41,440 nt of DNA from an uncultured Clostridia bacterium (GTDB lineage Bacteria > Bacillota > Clostridia > Christensenellales > UBA1242), in contig CALWTD010000033.1 in NCBI GenBank assembly GCA_944384395.1, positions 1 through 41,440 on the forward strand, in the 5' to 3' direction. Positions 27,204 through 33,957 of the stretch are shown here, one piece after another. The notes beneath the pieces were generated by a model. The model made no database searches. It was given only the letters and a program-made list of their open reading frames with translations, and was not told the DNA's origin. Every line of letters begins with the position of its first letter. Positions within the stretch are counted from its first letter, which is position 1. A program made the translations under genes and the position numbers.

Positions 27204-27449
27204 ATGATGAATAATGTTAATCGTGCTGTTGCATTGAGAATATCGCAATTATTAAAAGAAAAAGGAATTACACAATATAGATTGGCAATAAATAGTGGAG
27301 TTACTCACTCGACTTTAAAAAATATTATTCACGAAACTGTAAAAGATAATCTATTATCAACTATTATTTTAATTGCTGGTGGATTTGAAATGACTGTTAG
27401 TGAATTTTTAAATAGTCCATTATTTTTGGAAGAAAATTTAAATATATAA
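27204..27449 (+). CDS. XRE family transcriptional regulator
   Basis: An 81-residue Cro/C1-type helix-turn-helix protein made of the DNA-binding domain alone: helices around 8-20, 24-32 (TQYRLAINSG), 35-46 (HSTLKNIIHE) and two more to residue 72. RBS AAGGAG at 27191-27196. Two palindromes between it and the divergent SLOG gene, one on each promoter, make autoregulation and control of the SLOG gene likely. Small XRE proteins of this size are common in phages and mobile elements, but no integrase or transposase is nearby. Confidence 0.85.
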   Translation: MMNNVNRAVALRISQLLKEKGITQYRLAINSGVTHSTLKNIIHETVKDNLLSTIILIAGGFEMTVSEFLNSPLFLEENLNI

Positions 27450-27495
27450 AATTTCATTAGCATATTTTATTTTTTAGTCAAATTTTTTATTTATG

Positions 27496-27525
27496 TTGAA
27501 ATATTCTCTTAAAATATGTTATACT
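27496..27525 (+). promoter_or_regulatory. Promoter of the 27564 gene
   Basis: TTGAAA (27496-27501), 18-bp spacer, TGT-TATACT (27517-27525); start about 27532, then AGGAG before ATG 27564. Confidence 0.75.
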
Positions 27526-27563
27526 GAACTTAGATAGCATTATAATAAAAATTCAGGAGATTT

Positions 27564-28034
27564 ATGTTTGACAAAGGTAGAATAAAAAAATATAAGAAAC
27601 AATTACATTTAAAACCTAACAATGATGGTTTTGTGTGTGATGATGAAAATAGAGCAATTATAAATGTTGGTGCCGAAAACTATGACGATATTTTTTCACC
27701 ATATTGCTATAAAGGTGGAGATACATTATCTTCAAATTTAGTTGAATATTTACAACAAAAGTCAAATGCTATTCCTATTGATTACGATTTAACAATTCGT
27801 TTTCATGTAAAAAATGCAAGTGAAGAAAAACGCAAAGAAATAGAACTTGCCGTAAGAGAAAATTATCAAAGCGAGATTTTAGGTATTGATAAACGAATGA
27901 ATAGAGCAACCATTTTTTCAATTATTTTCTTGTTTATTGGAATATTGTTTTGCACAACATATTTATTAGTTTCTAATATAGTTGTTCAACCAGTTAAATA
28001 TATTTTAGATTTGTTATCATGGGTATTTTTGTGA
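27564..28034 (+). CDS. Membrane protein of unknown function, truncated by in-frame TGA
   Basis: A 156-residue product with a soluble N-terminal region (1-112, mixed, no known motif) and two hydrophobic segments (about 115-137 and 140-156). The reading frame ends in TGA inside the second segment (LLSWVFL then TGA), but continues open for 36 more codons with matching protein-like character. The most economical reading is a Trp codon TGG changed to TGA, so the natural protein would be 193 residues. RBS AGGAG before the ATG. First gene of a unit with the glycosyltransferase and the HD-type protein. Confidence 0.65.
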   Translation: MFDKGRIKKYKKQLHLKPNNDGFVCDDENRAIINVGAENYDDIFSPYCYKGGDTLSSNLVEYLQQKSNAIPIDYDLTIRFHVKNASEEKRKEIELAVRENYQSEILGIDKRMNRATIFSIIFLFIGILFCTTYLLVSNIVVQPVKYILDLLSWVFL

Positions 28035-28145
28035 GAAGGAATAGACGCTTTCTTTTTGGATAGGAGAATGATGCAATTAGAAAAATTGAAATCTTATAGA
28101 TTATGTGCAGCAAAAATTGAAATAATAGAGTTTGAAATATACTAA
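28035..28145 (+). pseudogene. In-frame continuation after the TGA of the 27564 gene
   Basis: 36 codons in the same frame, starting EGIDAFFLDRR and ending at TAA 28143-28145, carry on the second membrane helix and then a basic amphipathic tail (LEKLKSYRLCAAKIEI). The gap to the next gene would otherwise be unusually long. An internal ATG at 28068 follows TAGGAGA, so a 25-residue peptide could also be translated separately. Confidence 0.55.
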
Positions 28146-28157
28146 AAGGATAAAATT

Positions 28158-29504
28158 ATGTATTATAACATTTTTCATATAGGCAATATTATTTTTTATA
28201 TTTTATTAGGCATAAGCGTTCTTTTACTTATGCAAAAAATTATTTATCATATTGTGGGACTTTTCCCTACAAAAAAATTTCCAGATGCAAAGAAAGACCA
28301 TAAATATGCAATTTTGATTCCTGCAAGAAACGAAAGTAAGGTTATTGAGCAATTGTTAATTTCAATTAAAGAACAAAATTATAATCATGAACTTATTGAT
28401 ACTTATGTCATTGTTGAAGATGAAAAAGATAAAACTTGTGAAATTGCAAAAAATTATCAAAACACTTATATTTTTGTGAGACAACATCTAGAAAGAAAGG
28501 GTAAAGGGCATGCTCTTAATGAAGTTATAGAACACATTTTTAAATCAAATAAAAAATATGAAGCATTTTTTATTTGCGATGCAGACAATGTTTTAACACC
28601 AAACTTTGTTAAAGAAATGAATAAAACATTTGATGCCGGTTATAAAATTGCATTAGGGTATAGAAATAGCAAAAATTGGAATGGTGGTTATATTGCAAGT
28701 TGCAGTGCTCTTACGTTTTCAATGATAAATACTTTTCATAATAAGTGTCGTTCAAGGTTTAATCAAAATGTTATTTTAAGTGGAACAGGTTTTTATATTT
28801 CATGCGATATATTAGAAAAACTAGGTGGTTGGAAATTTTTTACACTAACAGAAGATGTTGAATTATCTATGTTTTCCACTGTAAATGATATAAAATCAAC
28901 ATACAATGAGTATGCAGAATATTATGATGAACAACCATCAAAGTTTAAAGCATCTTGGAATCAGCGACTTCGCTGGGTAAAAGGTTATAGTCAAGTAAAT
29001 AAAAAATACAAAAAGAAACTCTTAAAAGGAATGCTTTTTGACAAGAAAAACAGGTGGAGTAAATTTGAATATACAATGAGTATTTTGCCAGTTGTGTGTA
29101 TTTTAACAACTGCATTCATTTATGCCTTTTTTACATTGGTTCTTGCAATAGTTGGTTCGTGCATAGATTCGCCTATTGCTTACAAAGTTTATCGTGCTTT
29201 TATAATTGCTTCACTATCAATATATTTCTTTTTTGTTTGTTATGCAATGGTTATGCTGTATGCAGAAAGAAAACATACAAATATAACATTAAAAAACAAA
29301 ATTATTTGTTGTTTAATGTTCCCATTTTACATGGCTTGCTATATTCCTATTTATTTTACATCACTTGTAAAAAAAGAAGTTGAATGGAAACCAATTGCTC
29401 ACACTGTAAACATGGATATGTCAAAAAATAAAGAAGTTGAATTGAATTTTGAAGAAAGTAAATCGGCAAGACAAATAGATGATGATGAAAGTATCTTAAC
29501 TTAA
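28158..29504 (+). CDS. Family 2 glycosyltransferase (membrane)
   Basis: A 448-residue processive-type GT2 enzyme: one N-terminal membrane helix (10-33), a GT-A domain with ILIPARNE (53-60), the metal-binding DAD (141-143), TED (231-233) and the QRLRW motif (269-273) shared with cellulose, chitin and N-acetylglucosamine synthases, then three or four C-terminal membrane helices (about 307-405). It probably elongates a polysaccharide at the membrane; sugar unknown. RBS AAAGGA at about 28144. The polar C-terminal tail (about 410-448) is acidic. Confidence 0.9.
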   Translation: MYYNIFHIGNIIFYILLGISVLLLMQKIIYHIVGLFPTKKFPDAKKDHKYAILIPARNESKVIEQLLISIKEQNYNHELIDTYVIVEDEKDKTCEIAKNYQNTYIFVRQHLERKGKGHALNEVIEHIFKSNKKYEAFFICDADNVLTPNFVKEMNKTFDAGYKIALGYRNSKNWNGGYIASCSALTFSMINTFHNKCRSRFNQNVILSGTGFYISCDILEKLGGWKFFTLTEDVELSMFSTVNDIKSTYNEYAEYYDEQPSKFKASWNQRLRWVKGYSQVNKKYKKKLLKGMLFDKKNRWSKFEYTMSILPVVCILTTAFIYAFFTLVLAIVGSCIDSPIAYKVYRAFIIASLSIYFFFVCYAMVMLYAERKHTNITLKNKIICCLMFPFYMACYIPIYFTSLVKKEVEWKPIAHTVNMDMSKNKEVELNFEESKSARQIDDDESILT

Positions 29505-29515
29505 TGGAGTGCAAT

Positions 29516-30208
29516 ATGGAAAAAATAGAAAATATTATAAAATACTATTTGCTTACAAATAAATTAAAGGATACAGTAAGAACAGGATGGAAGTATTGGA
29601 ATGTTAAAAAACAAAGATTAGAAAGTGTTGCAGAACATATATATGGAACTTGTATGCTGGCTACTGCAATTTGGTCTGAAACATTGCCACCTGTAAATCT
29701 TGCAGAAGTTCTTTTAACACTTGCACTGCACGAAACAGAAGAAATAATTATTGGAGATTTAACTCCATTTGATGCTGGTTATAAAACAAAAAAACAAGAA
29801 GGTGAAAAAGCAGTTGAACAAATATTTAAAGACCTTATAGCAAAAGATGTTTTTGTAACTTTGATACGAAATTTTGATAATCAATCAACTCCCGAAGCAA
29901 TGTTTGCATATAAATGCGACAAACTCGAATGTGATTTGCAAGCAAAATTGTATGATGAAAATGGACAAATTAAATTAGAAAATGCTGATGAAAAGATAAA
30001 AAAAGATGAAAAAATAAAAAATTTACAATCTCGTGGTGCAAAAAACGCTTCAACTTTTTTTATTCATTTTGATAGAGCACTTTTGCAAAAAGATTTAAAA
30101 AATGGTGAAGAAGATATATTTTTGCAAATAAATAAATATATTGAAAAACATAAAATAAAAAATTTATTAAACGATAAGCCAAAACAAAATACAAGTAATA
30201 AAAAATAG
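29516..30208 (+). CDS. HD-domain family protein (YfbR-like)
   Basis: A 230-residue helical protein of the HD hydrolase superfamily, resembling 5'-deoxynucleotidase YfbR. His41 (VAEH) and His72 (LHETEE) sit where the family has its metal ligands, with GDLTPFD after. The doublet is His-Glu rather than His-Asp, so activity may differ or be lost. I choose ATG 29516 because GGAG at 29506-29509 fits it; the ATG at 29504, overlapping the glycosyltransferase stop, has no ribosome site. Confidence 0.75.
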   Translation: MEKIENIIKYYLLTNKLKDTVRTGWKYWNVKKQRLESVAEHIYGTCMLATAIWSETLPPVNLAEVLLTLALHETEEIIIGDLTPFDAGYKTKKQEGEKAVEQIFKDLIAKDVFVTLIRNFDNQSTPEAMFAYKCDKLECDLQAKLYDENGQIKLENADEKIKKDEKIKNLQSRGAKNASTFFIHFDRALLQKDLKNGEEDIFLQINKYIEKHKIKNLLNDKPKQNTSNKK

Positions 30209-30221
30209 AAATTTTATTTTA

Positions 30222-30250
30222 TTGACACATTACAAAAGTTGTGCTATAAT
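30222..30250 (+). promoter_or_regulatory. Consensus promoter ahead of tRNA-Arg
   Basis: TTGACA (30222-30227), 17-bp spacer, TATAAT (30245-30250): a perfect sigma-A consensus. Transcription should start near 30257, about 117 bp before the tRNA. Confidence 0.9.
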
Positions 30251-30256
30251 CTGCGA

Positions 30257-30373
30257 TGTTGAAACTTGATTTTTGTTTGATGCATAAGAAACCAATTTAG
30301 ACGGTCAAAAAACTATTTAATATTTAAAAGTTTATTAATGGTTTAACTAATTCCTAACAAAAATTAGTTGTAT
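30257..30373 (+). ncRNA. Structured leader upstream of tRNA-Arg
   Basis: No ORF is seen. Three helices can be drawn: AAACCA/TGGTTT (30289-30294 with 30339-30344) enclosing AAACT/AGTTT (30310-30314 with 30329-30333), and directly after it AACTAAT/ATTAGTT (30345-30351 with 30363-30369). This may be a 5' leader removed by RNase P or a small RNA; identity unknown. Confidence 0.35.
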
Positions 30374-30450
30374 GCGTTCATAGCTCAGCTGGATAGAGCG
30401 TCTGTCTACGGAACAGAAGGTCTGGGGTTCGAATCCCTATGGACGCACCA
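30374..30450 (+). tRNA. tRNA-Arg (anticodon ACG)
   Basis: Full cloverleaf: acceptor GCGTTCA/TGGACGC (one G-U), D arm GCTC/GAGC, anticodon stem TCTGT/ACAGA with loop CTACGGA (ACG), T loop TTCGAAT, discriminator A and encoded CCA. The ACG anticodon is normally edited to ICG by TadA. Confidence 0.97.
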
Positions 30451-30463
30451 CGAGAGAAAAAAC

Positions 30464-30598
30464 TGCGCTTAGGCACAGTTTTGCCATAAACGGCAAAACA
30501 TAGTGCTTTGGCGCTTGTTTTTTCTCTATTCTCGCGACCAAACGAAAATGCTTTTGATAAAAGCATTTTGTCGCGACTTAAAAAGGTTAATTTAAAAT
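30464..30598 (+). repeat. Double-hairpin repeat, copy A
   Basis: A 107-bp core (30464-30570) plus a shared tail. Hairpin 1 pairs GCGCTTAGGCAC with GTGCTTTGGCGC and, inside, GTTTTGCC with GGCAAAAC, then TTGTTTTTT. Hairpin 2 pairs TCGCGAC/GTCGCGA around AAAATGCTTTT/AAAAGCATTTT. CGAGAGAAAAAAC at 30451 can also pair with GTTTTTTCTCT. More GC-rich than its surroundings; begins right after tRNA-Arg. Confidence 0.85.
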
Positions 30599-30669
30599 AT
30601 TTGTTTAACATTGTAATAAATGTTTTGTGTAGATAAAGTGATTTAAATAAAACAAACTTAAAATATTAC

Positions 30670-30805
30670 TGCGCTTAGGCACAGTTTTGTCATAAACGGC
30701 AAAACATTGTGCTTTGGCGCTTGTTTTTTCTCTATTCTCGCGACCAAACGAAAATGCTTTTGATAAAAGCATTTTGTCGCGACTTTAAAAAGGTTAATTT
30801 AAAAA
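30670..30805 (+). repeat. Double-hairpin repeat, copy B
   Basis: The core 30670-30776 differs from copies A and C at two positions in hairpin 1; it keeps the tail (TCGCGACTTTAAAAAGG) found after copy A. It starts 206 bp after copy A. The bases between the copies are AT-rich and unrelated to one another. Confidence 0.85.
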
Positions 30806-30880
30806 TTATTTTTTAGACATATAAAAAGAATTTTTTATGAAATAATATAGTAATTTATATAAATAAAACTATTGTTTTAT

Positions 30881-30987
30881 TGCGCTTAGGCACAGTTTTG
30901 CCATAAACGGCAAAACATAGTGCTTTGGCGCTTGTTTTTTCTCTATTCTCGCGACCAAACGAAAATGCTTTTGATAAAAGCATTTTG
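30881..30987 (+). repeat. Double-hairpin repeat, copy C
   Basis: A 107-bp core with the same sequence as copy A, 211 bp after copy B. It lacks the last arm (TCGCGA) and the tail; the sequence changes abruptly after GCATTTTG, seven bases before the end of the convergent DUF6512 gene. Confidence 0.85.
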
Positions 30988-30993
30988 ACATAA

Positions 30994-31560
30994 TTACAAA
31001 ATTTTAAATAAATAGATTTTAAAACAGGTTTGTATTAATCCATATTTGCCGTTTGTAATGTCTTGAAATAAAAACATTTTTGGTGGAAAAAGTGTAAAAG
31101 TTAGGTAGCAAATTATTATTATAATAATTCCTATAATTGAAATTATTTTAAATACGGAAAAACTTTTTTCTTGTTTCAAAATTAAAAATGCGAAGAAAAA
31201 ACCAACAAATACAGAAACAAAAAATGTTAAAATGTCTATTACTAGAATTGATTTTTGTGAAATTGCCGTATGAGAATAAAAAATTGCAGGTATTAATATC
31301 ATCGGTGTTAAAAGGCAAATAAACATTGCAAAGCTATAATTTTTATTTTTTACAAAGTTATGTGAACATACAAAGTAAACAAGCGTTGGTAAAATTGACA
31401 TCTTTAAATGTTCCCAAGTGCTTTCGTTTGTGGGGAAGAGTATTCCAGAAAGAACATTTTTATTGCTCCATTCATATAAAAAATGTGTGAGAGTTCCAAA
31501 CGCACACACAAAGACAAAACCCCAAAAACAAAACCATAATAATTGTTTTGTTGTTTTCAT
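30994..31560 (-). CDS. DUF6512-like integral membrane protein
   Basis: A hydrophobic protein of about 188 residues with roughly six membrane helices. The N-terminal pattern LTHFLYEWSNKN, then FPTNESTWEHLKMSILP, is that of a Firmicute membrane family (DUF6512) of unknown function. I choose the ATG at 31560 (MKTTKQLLWF); an ATG at 31578 adds six residues. Neither has a Shine-Dalgarno. Monocistronic, between repeat copy C and a tRNA gene. Confidence 0.7.
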   Translation of the reverse strand: MKTTKQLLWFCFWGFVFVCAFGTLTHFLYEWSNKNVLSGILFPTNESTWEHLKMSILPTLVYFVCSHNFVKNKNYSFAMFICLLTPMILIPAIFYSHTAISQKSILVIDILTFFVSVFVGFFFAFLILKQEKSFSVFKIISIIGIIIIIICYLTFTLFPPKMFLFQDITNGKYGLIQTCFKIYLFKIL

Positions 31561-31603
31561 ATATACAAATATATTCAAAATTTATAAAATAATACATTAA
31601 AAA

Positions 31604-31680
<77 letters not shown>

Positions 31681-31780
31681 ACACATTTTGTAGTTTATCA
31701 CATAACATAAAGAAAAGCAATTCATTTAAAAATTAAAATAAAATTATAGTTAAAATAGTGAAAAAAAATTAAAAAAATGG

Positions 31781-31809
31781 TTGACATATGAGATGTTGTT
31801 TGATATTAT
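31781..31809 (+). promoter_or_regulatory. tRNA-Asn promoter
   Basis: TTGACA (31781-31786), 17-bp spacer and TGA-TATTAT (31801-31809), 24 bp before the tRNA. Confidence 0.85.
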
Positions 31810-31833
31810 TATAATGCTTTTGTGAAAGCATAT

Positions 31834-31908
31834 TCCTCGTTAGCTCAGCGGTAGAGCAACCGGCTGTTAACCGGTAGGTCGTCTGTTCGAACCAGACACG
31901 GGGAGCCA
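31834..31908 (+). tRNA. tRNA-Asn (anticodon GTT)
   Basis: Cloverleaf complete: acceptor TCCTCGT/ACGGGGA, D arm GCTC/GAGC, anticodon stem ACCGG/CCGGT with loop CTGTTAA (GTT), T arm GTCTG-TTCGAAC-CAGAC, discriminator G, encoded CCA. Confidence 0.97.
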
Positions 31909-31911
31909 ATT

Positions 31912-31938
31912 AACCAATCCTTTGGGGTTGGTTTTTTG
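31912..31938 (+). terminator. tRNA-Asn terminator
   Basis: AACCAATCC / GGGTTGGTT (one G-U) with a short loop and six T, four bases after the CCA. Confidence 0.85.
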
Positions 31939-31944
31939 TTTGTG

Positions 31945-32421
31945 CTAATTTAATATTTTTAAAAATCTTATTTGTTTAAAATAATAATCGCTTAGTCTTT
32001 TATTTTTTGCGTCATTAGTATGGCAAGTTACAAATATATTTTCTATTGTTTTTTTCCCTTGAATTTTTGTTATTAGTAAGTTATGGTGAAATCTATCACC
32101 ACTTTGTAACATTTGAACAACATCTCCAACTTCAACTTCATTTATTGTTACAATTTTTGCTTTGGGGCCAAAATTGGATTTGTTGTTTGTAACAAAATTA
32201 AAAAATTCAACAACTCCTGTCCAACTATACGAACGATTGTATGAACTCTTATAAAACCAAAAAGGTGGAGAAATTGTATTCATTTCTATTCCACCATAAT
32301 ACAAACATTGTGAAATAAAATTTGTGCAATCCCCACCAAACTCATTAAAATTAAAAAACAATGGGTTTCTCTTATTCCACCATTTATACGCATATTCAAC
32401 TGCTTTTTCTCTATTATACAT
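31945..32421 (-). CDS. Amidase domain protein (Amidase_6-like)
   Basis: A 158-residue protein of the putative amidase family common in clostridia, thought to be a papain-like fold acting on peptides or cell wall. Diagnostic features: start YNREKAVEYAYKWW, the Cys32 motif GGDCTNFISQCL, SYSWTGV (about 64-70) and a His pair at 112-113 that should hold the catalytic His. No signal peptide, so it is either cytoplasmic or released in another way. No Shine-Dalgarno seen at the single plausible ATG. Confidence 0.8.
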   Translation of the reverse strand: MYNREKAVEYAYKWWNKRNPLFFNFNEFGGDCTNFISQCLYYGGIEMNTISPPFWFYKSSYNRSYSWTGVVEFFNFVTNNKSNFGPKAKIVTINEVEVGDVVQMLQSGDRFHHNLLITKIQGKKTIENIFVTCHTNDAKNKRLSDYYFKQIRFLKILN

Positions 32422-32545
32422 ATAATTATAAATGTCAATGATTTATCTTTTATTACTTTAAAACAATAATATTATGAGTGAGAATATATACAGTTGAGCA
32501 ATTATTCAATTATTTACCGTGTAAATTTTATTTATTTTTAATTAT

Positions 32546-32575
32546 TTGACAATTATTTGGTTAGTAATTTATAAT
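32546..32575 (+). promoter_or_regulatory. Promoter of the Fn3-like protein gene
   Basis: TTGACA (32546-32551), 18-bp spacer, TATAAT (32570-32575); both hexamers perfect. Confidence 0.85.
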
Positions 32576-32615
32576 ATACATACAATAATAAATGTAAAAT
32601 AAAAAGGAATTTTTT

Positions 32616-33887
32616 ATGGTTGAAAAGTCGAACAAAAATACAATAAAAAAAGAAATGCCTGAAAGCATACGAAAACTTTTTGAGCAAAAGCAAAATGGCA
32701 CTATGCAACAAGAGAAAAATAAAGACATTGTTGTTGATGATACAAGCACAAATAGTGTTGTTAGTGTTGATGATGCTGAAAGTTTAAAACAAAACGAACT
32801 TGATATAACAGATGGCAATAAAAAAGAAAACAAGTCGCAAGACATAAAAAAATCAAAAAAAGAAAATACAAAAAAAGAAAAGAATAGTAAAAATCAAACA
32901 AATGAAGAAAAAATTGAAACGGAAAATGAAAAAAGCACTAGCAAAAAACTCTCTAAAAAAACTAAAATTACAATATTATCTATTCTTTTAGCTGTTGTTT
33001 GTTGTGCATTTATAATTACACTTACTATATTTTTGTTGCCAAAAGCAAATAAGATGGACGCACCAACGATACAAATTTATTCTCTTAGCAATCAAACTAG
33101 ATTGCATGTAGATGAAAATGAAGATGCAGTTTTGTATGAGTTTTATATTCAAAAGAAAGGTGAAACAAATATAACATATATCCCATCTCCAACAAATGAA
33201 GTTTCAATCAAAAGTAAATTGAGTTCACCGGGTGAGTATTATATTTGGGCAAGATACGGTGGCAAAAATTCACAGGAAACATCAAATGACTCTGAAAAAT
33301 ACACATATTATTATTATGAGTATTTAGATACACCAAAAGTATATGTTTCAAGTGATAGTTTAACAATGACATGGCTTAAAGTTGTAAACGCAAAAGAATA
33401 TAGAGTTTTTTATGGCATTGATGATCAAGAGTTAAGTTATTTTACAGTTGCACAGCCATCGTCAACTACTGCTAATGTTATATTTGATTTTGCAGAATTT
33501 AACAATGTTAGTGCAGGGAATTATACTTTATATGTCCAAGCTGTTGCTGACGAAAATAATTATTATAAGAGCAGTGAATTAAGTCAACCAATACTATACG
33601 CAAATAGGACAAAATTGGCAGATGTACAAAGTGCAACTTATAATAGAGAAAATGACATGTTGAGATTTACAGTTGACACATCAAAAACAACAACAAAACG
33701 TTTTGAAATTATTGTAAACAATAGTGAAACTTTTGGTTTTGTGGCAGATTTTATAAACGAAGAATACACATTTTATTTAACTCCATATTTAAAAAAGGGA
33801 ATCAGTATTTCTTCTTTAAAAATAAAAGCAGTGGGCGATGGAGATTATATTACTGATTCAGACTATATAGATGTAACAATACAATAA
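32616..33887 (+). CDS. Membrane-anchored protein with Fn3-like extracellular domains
   Basis: A 423-residue bitopic protein: a long cytoplasmic tail (1-116) of low complexity rich in Lys, Glu, Asn and Asp, one membrane helix (about 117-141), and about 280 extracellular residues predicted as three beta-sandwich units. The middle one has the Fn3-like pattern TMTWLKVVNAKEYRVFYG. Function unknown; it looks like a surface or cell-wall interaction protein. RBS AAAAGGA before the ATG. It has its own strong promoter, so it is not part of the gerA-type operon downstream. Confidence 0.75.
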   Translation: MVEKSNKNTIKKEMPESIRKLFEQKQNGTMQQEKNKDIVVDDTSTNSVVSVDDAESLKQNELDITDGNKKENKSQDIKKSKKENTKKEKNSKNQTNEEKIETENEKSTSKKLSKKTKITILSILLAVVCCAFIITLTIFLLPKANKMDAPTIQIYSLSNQTRLHVDENEDAVLYEFYIQKKGETNITYIPSPTNEVSIKSKLSSPGEYYIWARYGGKNSQETSNDSEKYTYYYYEYLDTPKVYVSSDSLTMTWLKVVNAKEYRVFYGIDDQELSYFTVAQPSSTTANVIFDFAEFNNVSAGNYTLYVQAVADENNYYKSSELSQPILYANRTKLADVQSATYNRENDMLRFTVDTSKTTTKRFEIIVNNSETFGFVADFINEEYTFYLTPYLKKGISISSLKIKAVGDGDYITDSDYIDVTIQ

Positions 33888-33905
33888 ACAAGATTAGGCA
33901 ATTAA

Positions 33906-33934
33906 GTATATAATTTTTAATAAAAAACATACTA
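33906..33934 (+). promoter_or_regulatory. Forespore (sigma-G/F type) promoter of the germination operon
   Basis: GTATA (33906-33910), a 17-bp spacer and CATACTA (33928-33934) match the sigma-G consensus (GNATR, CATNNTA) expected for germination receptors. Transcription would start near 33941, on the Shine-Dalgarno AGGAGGT. TATAAT (33909-33914) has no good -35. Confidence 0.55.
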
Positions 33935-33957
33935 CAAAAAAGGAGGTATGTTTTTTT
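33922..33957 (+). terminator. Terminator-like hairpin enclosing the gerA ribosome site
   Basis: An 11-bp perfect stem (AAAAAACATAC / GTATGTTTTTT) ends in seven T directly before the gerA start; its 13-base loop holds AAGGAG. It could stop transcripts from the upstream gene. Confidence 0.65.

Noticed and set aside
30378..30611. Minus-strand 77-residue ORF over tRNA-Arg
   Set aside because: Its last residues (GIRTPDLLFRRQTLYPAEL) are the familiar false translation of a tRNA gene, and the rest crosses repeat copy A.
30451..30987. CRISPR array
   Set aside because: Only three units, each over 100 bp, with spacers of about 100 bp, internal palindromes and no cas genes.
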